Below, in pieces: positions 60,000 through 64,000 of a DNA stretch of 64,000 nucleotides (the stretch's first letter is position 1; the number at the start of each line of letters is the position of its first letter). Below the pieces are notes generated by a model, which saw only the letters and a list, made by a program, of their open reading frames with translations, was not told the DNA's origin and ran no database searches. A program made the position numbers and the translations under genes. Source of the stretch: Novosphingobium sp. (GTDB taxonomy: Bacteria; Pseudomonadota; Alphaproteobacteria; Sphingomonadales; Sphingomonadaceae); the NCBI RefSeq assembly GCF_027486195.1, contig NZ_JAIXPP010000060.1, positions 1 through 64,000 of the forward strand. Reading direction: 5' to 3'.

Positions 60000-61846
60000 G
60001 CGCGTTTGCTCCAAGGTTTCCGTGTTTGCGCCGATATAGCGCTTTCATCGATCATTTCAGCCCCCGGAAATGCAGCGAATGCGGCGCGCACCAGAGGGTC
60101 TTCGCGCAAGGCCGCCTCTTCAAGCGCTGCTGCGGCGGCCCGCGCTTCCTCAAGGCTCGGCATCGCGCCGGCCAGATCAGCACTGCGCTCCACCCGCCAG
60201 GACCCGCCGGTTGCGCCTTCCAGCCCGCGCCGCATATCGGTCGTCGGATCGCCCGGAATCCCCGGTGCCAGCGCATAGACTAGGTGGCCCGGCGCGAGCG
60301 AAACCACCCGCACCGAAAGCCGCATGGCAGAGCCGATCAGCGGCGAGATCTGCTCGACCTGCTCGACCAGATGGGCCCATTGCCCTGAAATCCGGGCGGC
60401 AATCGCCTCTGCACTCAGCGGTGCAGCGGCAACCGGCGCGGACGAACCAGCCGCAGACGCCGCCGTCTGCATGGCCGGCGGATTGGCCACAAAGGCCTCC
60501 AGTTGCTTGATCAACCCGCCCGGATCGGGAAGGTCAGCCGCGTGCATCACACGCAGCAGCGCCATCTGCGCCGCCACCAGCGGATCGGGCGCGCCGCGCA
60601 CTTCCTCATAACCCTTGAGCAGCAATTGCCACAGCCGGTGCAGCGCCCCCGCGCCGAGCCGCTTCGCCCAGCCTTCCAGCGCCTCGCGTTCTTCTGAAGA
60701 GCGCGCATCGGCCGCGCCCGAAATCTGCGTCACCGTCACTTTGTGGACGAGATCGAGCTGCGCGCGCATCATCGCGGTAGGCTCGATCCCCAGCGCAAAC
60801 TGGCTCGCCACTTCCTCGAGCACGCCATCGCCCTTGCCGCCGATCATGGCGCTGAACAGACGGCGCTGCATGGTCTTGTCGGCCAGGCCCAGCATCTCGC
60901 GCACTTGCGCAGCCGTAACCTCACCGCCGCCCGCCATATCGGCATGGCTGATCGCCTGATCGAGGATCGAGAGCCCGTCGCGCACCGAACCTTCCGCCGC
61001 CGCCGCGATCATCGCCAGCGCCTCATCCTCGGCCGAAACGCTTTCCGCCTCGCACACCTTGCCGAAATGCGCCGCAAGCACCGGCGTCTGGATGCGGCGC
61101 AAGTCAAAACGCTGGCAGCGCGAAAGCACCGTCACCGGGAGCGCACCGACTTCGGTCGTCGCGAAAAGGAACTTCACATGCGCAGGCGGCTCCTCCAGCG
61201 TCTTGAGCAGCGCGTTGAAAGCGCTACGGCTGAGCATGTGGACTTCGTCGATGATGTAGATCTTGTAGCGCGCCGAAACCGCCGCATAGCGCACCGCCTC
61301 GATGATCTCGCGAACGCTTTCCACGCCAGTGTTGCTCGCCGCGTCCATCTCGATCACGTCGATATGCCGTCCCTCGGCAATCGCCACACATGGCTCGCAA
61401 ATCCCGCAAGGATCGATCGTCGGCCCGCCCTGCCCGTCCGGCCCGATGCAATTGAGCGCCTTCGCGATGAGGCGCGCAGTCGATGTCTTGCCCACCCCGC
61501 GCACGCCGGTCATCAGAAAGGCATGCGCCAGCCGCCCGCGCCGGATCGCATTGCCCAACGTCTGGACCATCGCGTCCTGCCCGATCAGCTCGGCAAAGGT
61601 CTGCGGGCGATACTTGCGCGCCAGCACGCGGTAGGGCTGGCCGGAAGGCGCGGGTGCTGGCGGCGCAACCGGCGGCGCGGCGCGCTCCTCGCGCACCACA
61701 GGCGCGGCAGGTGCAGGCACCGGATCGCCGAACATCGAGGCCTGCCCCGCCGCCTCAAGCTCCGCCGCCGAGGGACCTTCGTCCTCGGGCTCATCGCGGA
61801 TCGCGTCCTCTGGCGGCGCGCCAAACATGTCGGTGGAATCGACCAT
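59996..61846 (-). CDS. dnaX: DNA polymerase III subunits gamma/tau
   Basis: 616 residues. A Pro/Ala-rich N-terminal tail precedes the usual start YRVLARKYRPQTFAELIGQDAMVQTLGNAI. Walker A is GVRGVGKTST, the Zn ligands are in GPTIDPCGICEPC, and IIDEVHMLSRSAFNALLKTLEEPP is the Walker B region with LFATTE. The rest is the tau-type C-terminus. It is the ATPase of the clamp loader. No clear slippery heptamer was noticed. Stop and ybaB start overlap. Confidence 0.96.
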   Translation of the reverse strand: MVDSTDMFGAPPEDAIRDEPEDEGPSAAELEAAGQASMFGDPVPAPAAPVVREERAAPPVAPPAPAPSGQPYRVLARKYRPQTFAELIGQDAMVQTLGNAIRRGRLAHAFLMTGVRGVGKTSTARLIAKALNCIGPDGQGGPTIDPCGICEPCVAIAEGRHIDVIEMDAASNTGVESVREIIEAVRYAAVSARYKIYIIDEVHMLSRSAFNALLKTLEEPPAHVKFLFATTEVGALPVTVLSRCQRFDLRRIQTPVLAAHFGKVCEAESVSAEDEALAMIAAAAEGSVRDGLSILDQAISHADMAGGGEVTAAQVREMLGLADKTMQRRLFSAMIGGKGDGVLEEVASQFALGIEPTAMMRAQLDLVHKVTVTQISGAADARSSEEREALEGWAKRLGAGALHRLWQLLLKGYEEVRGAPDPLVAAQMALLRVMHAADLPDPGGLIKQLEAFVANPPAMQTAASAAGSSAPVAAAPLSAEAIAARISGQWAHLVEQVEQISPLIGSAMRLSVRVVSLAPGHLVYALAPGIPGDPTTDMRRGLEGATGGSWRVERSADLAGAMPSLEEARAAAAALEEAALREDPLVRAAFAAFPGAEMIDESAISAQTRKPWSKRA

Positions 61847-61942
61847 GGCCCCTGATTAGGCCCTCTTGCCGCGATTGTCGAAGCCCCCTGCCCCAACTCT
61901 CCGGGGATTGACAGACAGGTTGCAAATGGGAAGCCTGCCCGC

Positions 61943-62434
61943 ATGAGCACCATCACGCCCGGCAGGATGACTGCCGCCCATCACGGCCCCCTCGTGGTCT
62001 TCGTGATCGGCATGCGGATCAATCACTTCCACAAGGTCGGCAAGTGGCTGCCAGTGATCCGTTCGATGGGCCCGATGCTGGAGGAGCTTTACCGCAATCC
62101 TGCCAGCGGCTTTCTCGGCACCGAAACGATGCTGCGCAGCCTGCGCACGATCGTCCTCCTGCAATACTGGCGTGATTTCGACAGCCTCGAAGCCTATGCC
62201 CGCGCGCGGGATCAGAAACACTGGCCGGCCTGGACCGCCTTCAACAAGGCGATCGGCAATGACGGCACCGTCGGCATCTTCCACGAAACCTACGTGGTGC
62301 CCGAACACGGCAGCGAGACGATCTACGCCAACATGGTGCCCTTCGGCCTTGGCCAGGTCAGCGGCACGGTGCCCGCCACAGGATCGCGAAACGCAGCGCG
62401 CTCACGGATGCGGGGGATTTCGGAGGGGGAATAA
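61943..62434 (+). CDS. DUF4188 protein
   Basis: 163 residues. MSTITPGRMTAAHHGPLVVFVIGMRINHFHKVGKWLPVIRSMGPMLEELYRNPASGFLGTETMLRSLRTIVLLQYWRDFDSLEAYARARDQKHWPAWTAFNKA reads as DUF4188, which has a ferredoxin-like dimeric alpha/beta barrel of the kind found in small monooxygenases and heme-binding proteins. Later GTVGIFHETYVV is family-typical. Function unknown. It stands alone between dnaX and the SRP RNA. Confidence 0.82.
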   Translation: MSTITPGRMTAAHHGPLVVFVIGMRINHFHKVGKWLPVIRSMGPMLEELYRNPASGFLGTETMLRSLRTIVLLQYWRDFDSLEAYARARDQKHWPAWTAFNKAIGNDGTVGIFHETYVVPEHGSETIYANMVPFGLGQVSGTVPATGSRNAARSRMRGISEGE

Positions 62435-62455
62435 GCTAGATCCTATCCCCAACCC

Positions 62456-62527
62456 GCTCATGCTGAGCTTGTCGAAGCATCAAGCATAACTGTCGCACCA
62501 ACACCCTTCGACAGGCTCAGGGTGAGC
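62456..62527. repeat. imperfect inverted repeat (TGAGCTTGTCGAAG / CCTTCGACAGGCTCAGG type)
   Basis: GCTCATGCTGAGCTTGTCGAAGC and CCCTTCGACAGGCTCAGGGTGAGC face each other. This repeat type is scattered through sphingomonad genomes. It sits between the DUF4188 gene and the SRP RNA 3' end. Confidence 0.65.
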
Positions 62528-62560
62528 GAAGTTTTGGCGAGACTGCAGATTGGATTGAAG

Positions 62561-62644
62561 GAGCCGGGCGACCCGCCGCACATCGTTGTGGCTGCTTCCT
62601 TCCGGACCTGACCAAGTTGGCGACAGCAAACGTCCGCCCGACTC
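62561..62644 (-). ncRNA. ffs: signal recognition particle RNA (4.5S type)
   Basis: On the minus strand the hallmark GGTCAGGTCCGGAAGGAAGCAGCC is present (tip loop GGAA and the asymmetric A-rich bulge). It is flanked by a long stem GAGTCGGGCGGAC/GTCGCCCGGCTC (62561-62572 with 62632-62644). The ends are set by this pairing and may be off by a few bases. It pairs with Ffh to target proteins to the membrane. Confidence 0.93.
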
Positions 62645-62703
62645 CCGCCGCGCATATGGCGGGGCTCGCCGGAAAATGCAATCCCGCGCAGGCAACCAAG
62701 AAC

Positions 62704-62982
62704 CTAGCGGAAGTTGTCCGCGTAGCTCTGCAGCTTGAGCCGCTTCGGCGGCACCGGGCTGACATGCGCGGCAATGCCGTACTTGTCGGCATAGGCCTTG
62801 GCCTCGTCAGCAGAGCCGAACGTCAGCACCACTTGCACCTGCGTATCGCCGGAGCCGGCCCAGCCCATCAGCGGATCGGGCTTGCGCGCCTCGGCCGGCG
62901 CGAATTCGAGAACCCACTGGTCGGTGCGCGACCTGCCCGATTGCATGGCATTCTTCGGGCGCTGATAGATGCGAGCAGTCAT
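62704..62982 (-). CDS. ETC complex I subunit (NDUFS4-like)
   Basis: 92 residues from ATG 62982, with AAGGGA upstream; the ORF extension to 63114 crosses the repeat and is rejected. MTARIYQRPKNAMQSGRSRTDQWVLEFAPAEARKPDPLMGWAGSGDTQVQVVLTFGSADEAKAYADKYGIAAHV is the 'ETC complex I subunit conserved region', homologous to the mitochondrial NDUFS4 accessory subunit and common in alphaproteobacteria. It supports NADH:quinone oxidoreductase at the inner membrane. Confidence 0.92.
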   Translation of the reverse strand: MTARIYQRPKNAMQSGRSRTDQWVLEFAPAEARKPDPLMGWAGSGDTQVQVVLTFGSADEAKAYADKYGIAAHVSPVPPKRLKLQSYADNFR

Positions 62983-63053
62983 GGCGTTCCCTTGGCCACG
63001 AATCGGCTTTGAAATCAAGTGCGCGATGGCCCTAAACACGGTGTTTGCGGCTC

Positions 63054-63135
63054 TGGGTCCCCGCCTGCGCGGGGATGACGAAGGAAGCAGGGCCAGTCCC
63101 CAACGGATCGTCATCCCCGCGCAGGCGGGGATCCA
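63054..63135. repeat. REPIN-like inverted repeat pair
   Basis: TGGGTCCCCGCCTGCGCGGGGATGACG (63054-63080) and CGTCATCCCCGCGCAGGCGGGGATCCA (63109-63135) are near-perfect inverted copies, each with its own small hairpin, 28 bases apart. This is the layout of a mobile REP doublet common in sphingomonads. It lies between the ETC subunit gene and hrpB. Confidence 0.8.
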
Positions 63136-63154
63136 GAGCGACCAGACACAAACC

Positions 63155-64000
63155 TCACCGCTTCCCCGCCTGAAACGCGTTCTTCGTCCGCAGGCTCGCC
63201 TCCTCCTCCCACGGCGCTTCCGGCCAGCGGTGCTTGGGGTAGCGCCCCTTCATATCCTTCACCACATCGCGCCACGAACCGCGCCAGAAGCCGGGTAGGT
63301 CCGCCGTCGTCTGGATCGGCTTCTGCCCCGGCGAGGTAAGCGAAAGCAGCAGTGGCCGTGGCGGGTCACCGATCATCGGATGCCGGTCGAGCCCGAACAG
63401 CGCCTGCACCCTGAGTTCCACCGCCGGCCCGCCCTCGTGCGCATAATCGATCGCGTGGCTCGTCCCGGCGGGCGAGGTGAACTCCGCCGGTGCCAGCCGG
63501 TCGAGCGTGCTCCGCGCATTCCAGTCGAGCCGGCCCAGCAGCGCTTCGTGGAGCTTGCCCGCACCGATCTGGAAATCCCGCCGCCCTGCCAGCAGCGGCC
63601 CCAGCCAGTCCTCAGCCTCGGCCAGCAGCGCCTCTGCAGCCAATTCCGCCAGCCCCGCGTAGCGCGCCCGCTCGATCAGCGCCAAGGCCTTCTCGCCCAG
63701 CGGCAGTAGCCCAAGCCCTTCGGCCCGCAGCCGCTCCAGCAGCAAGGCAAGCACCGCCTGCGCTGGCGGCGAAGGATCGGGCACCCGCGCCAGCACGACG
63801 GCCCCCAGTCGCCGCTCCAGCCGCGCCTCGATACGGGCCTCGGCGGCATTCCACGCCAGCGCATGCCGCGCCTCGATCCGGTGCGCGAGATGACGGGTCA
63901 CGTCAGACTCCTCCAGCGCGAGCGCCGCCGTGATCCGCGCGCCCTTTGCCTCGCCCTGCGCATCGCCGATCACCAGCCACGCGGCGCGGACCAGCGAACT
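63155..64000 (-). CDS. hrpB: ATP-dependent helicase HrpB, C-terminal part (5' end outside window)
   Basis: The frame is open to the window edge, with about 281 residues visible. The C-terminal HrpB domain is clear: LLAGRRDFQIGAGKLHEALLGRLDWNARSTLDRLAPAEFTSPAGTSHAIDYAHEGGPAVELRVQALFGLDRHPMIGDPPRPLLLSLTSPGQKPIQTTADLPGFWRGSWRDVVKDMKGRYPKHRWPEAPW. The N-terminal DExH helicase domains lie beyond base 64000. The family is a DEAH-box RNA/DNA helicase of unclear role in bacteria. The ORF start at 63973 is only an internal GTG. Confidence 0.93.
   Translation of the reverse strand, partial: SSLVRAAWLVIGDAQGEAKGARITAALALEESDVTRHLAHRIEARHALAWNAAEARIEARLERRLGAVVLARVPDPSPPAQAVLALLLERLRAEGLGLLPLGEKALALIERARYAGLAELAAEALLAEAEDWLGPLLAGRRDFQIGAGKLHEALLGRLDWNARSTLDRLAPAEFTSPAGTSHAIDYAHEGGPAVELRVQALFGLDRHPMIGDPPRPLLLSLTSPGQKPIQTTADLPGFWRGSWRDVVKDMKGRYPKHRWPEAPWEEEASLRTKNAFQAGKR

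Overview
The window looks like chromosome from a high-GC alphaproteobacterium of the order Sphingomonadales (Novosphingobium, Sphingomonas or Erythrobacteraceae type). The clues are the gene set (DnaX-YbaB, HrpB, ETC complex I subunit, MlaA, Lon/HU, a small-type SRP RNA), strong GC bias with many GTG starts, and the short inverted repeats near 62.5 and 63.1 kb. No species is claimed. All functional calls come from reading the sequence and from family knowledge; no database search was run.

Region 1 (1-15.3 kb) is a surface-structure locus. It holds the tail of a DUF11-type protein, a 1705-residue DUF11/beta-barrel outer-membrane protein, seven small exported DUF4402-like proteins in tandem, a PapD-like periplasmic chaperone, and a large usher-like outer-membrane protein coupled to it by a GTGA overlap. 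This reads as a chaperone-usher-like system with DUF4402 proteins as candidate subunits. Two subunit clusters share the upstream motif TTAACCAT-N5-CTTAGGA.

Region 2 (15.4-24.7 kb) has an APC permease and then an RNA-repair locus. rtcR (with an overlapping MBL hydrolase gene) is divergent from rsr (Ro60/TROVE), four tandem Y RNAs, rtcB, an unknown gene and rtcA. Two sigma-54 promoters lie in the divergent gap. At least two of the Y RNAs carry a circularly permuted tRNA-like module, and the other two keep parts of it.

Region 3 (24.7-28.0 kb) is NAD salvage: nadV, nadM-Nudix, and a divergent NrtR-type regulator with a palindrome between them.

Region 4 (28.0-38.3 kb) is a five-gene block joined by 4-base overlaps: DUF4132, MoxR AAA+, DUF5682, VWA, SWIM. 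It matches the E. coli yehI-L-M-P-Q set, whose function is unknown. A DUF4173 membrane protein and a two-component pair follow (38.6-42.5 kb).

Region 5 (42.6-51.3 kb) is an 8.6-kb integrated element in tRNA-Thr(CGT). It has a 49-bp att duplication, arm-type repeats at both ends, an integrase, an AlpA-like regulator, a replication protein with internal iterons, an HK97 gp10-like protein and a major capsid protein, but no terminase, portal or tail genes. Its noncoding parts are packed with short palindromes.

Region 6 (51.3-64 kb) is ordinary core genome: a stress flavoprotein, a hemerythrin, tRNA-Tyr, RlmB, a lipoprotein, HU, Lon, MlaA, YbaB, DnaX, DUF4188, SRP RNA, an ETC complex I subunit, and the C-terminal part of HrpB, which runs off the window.
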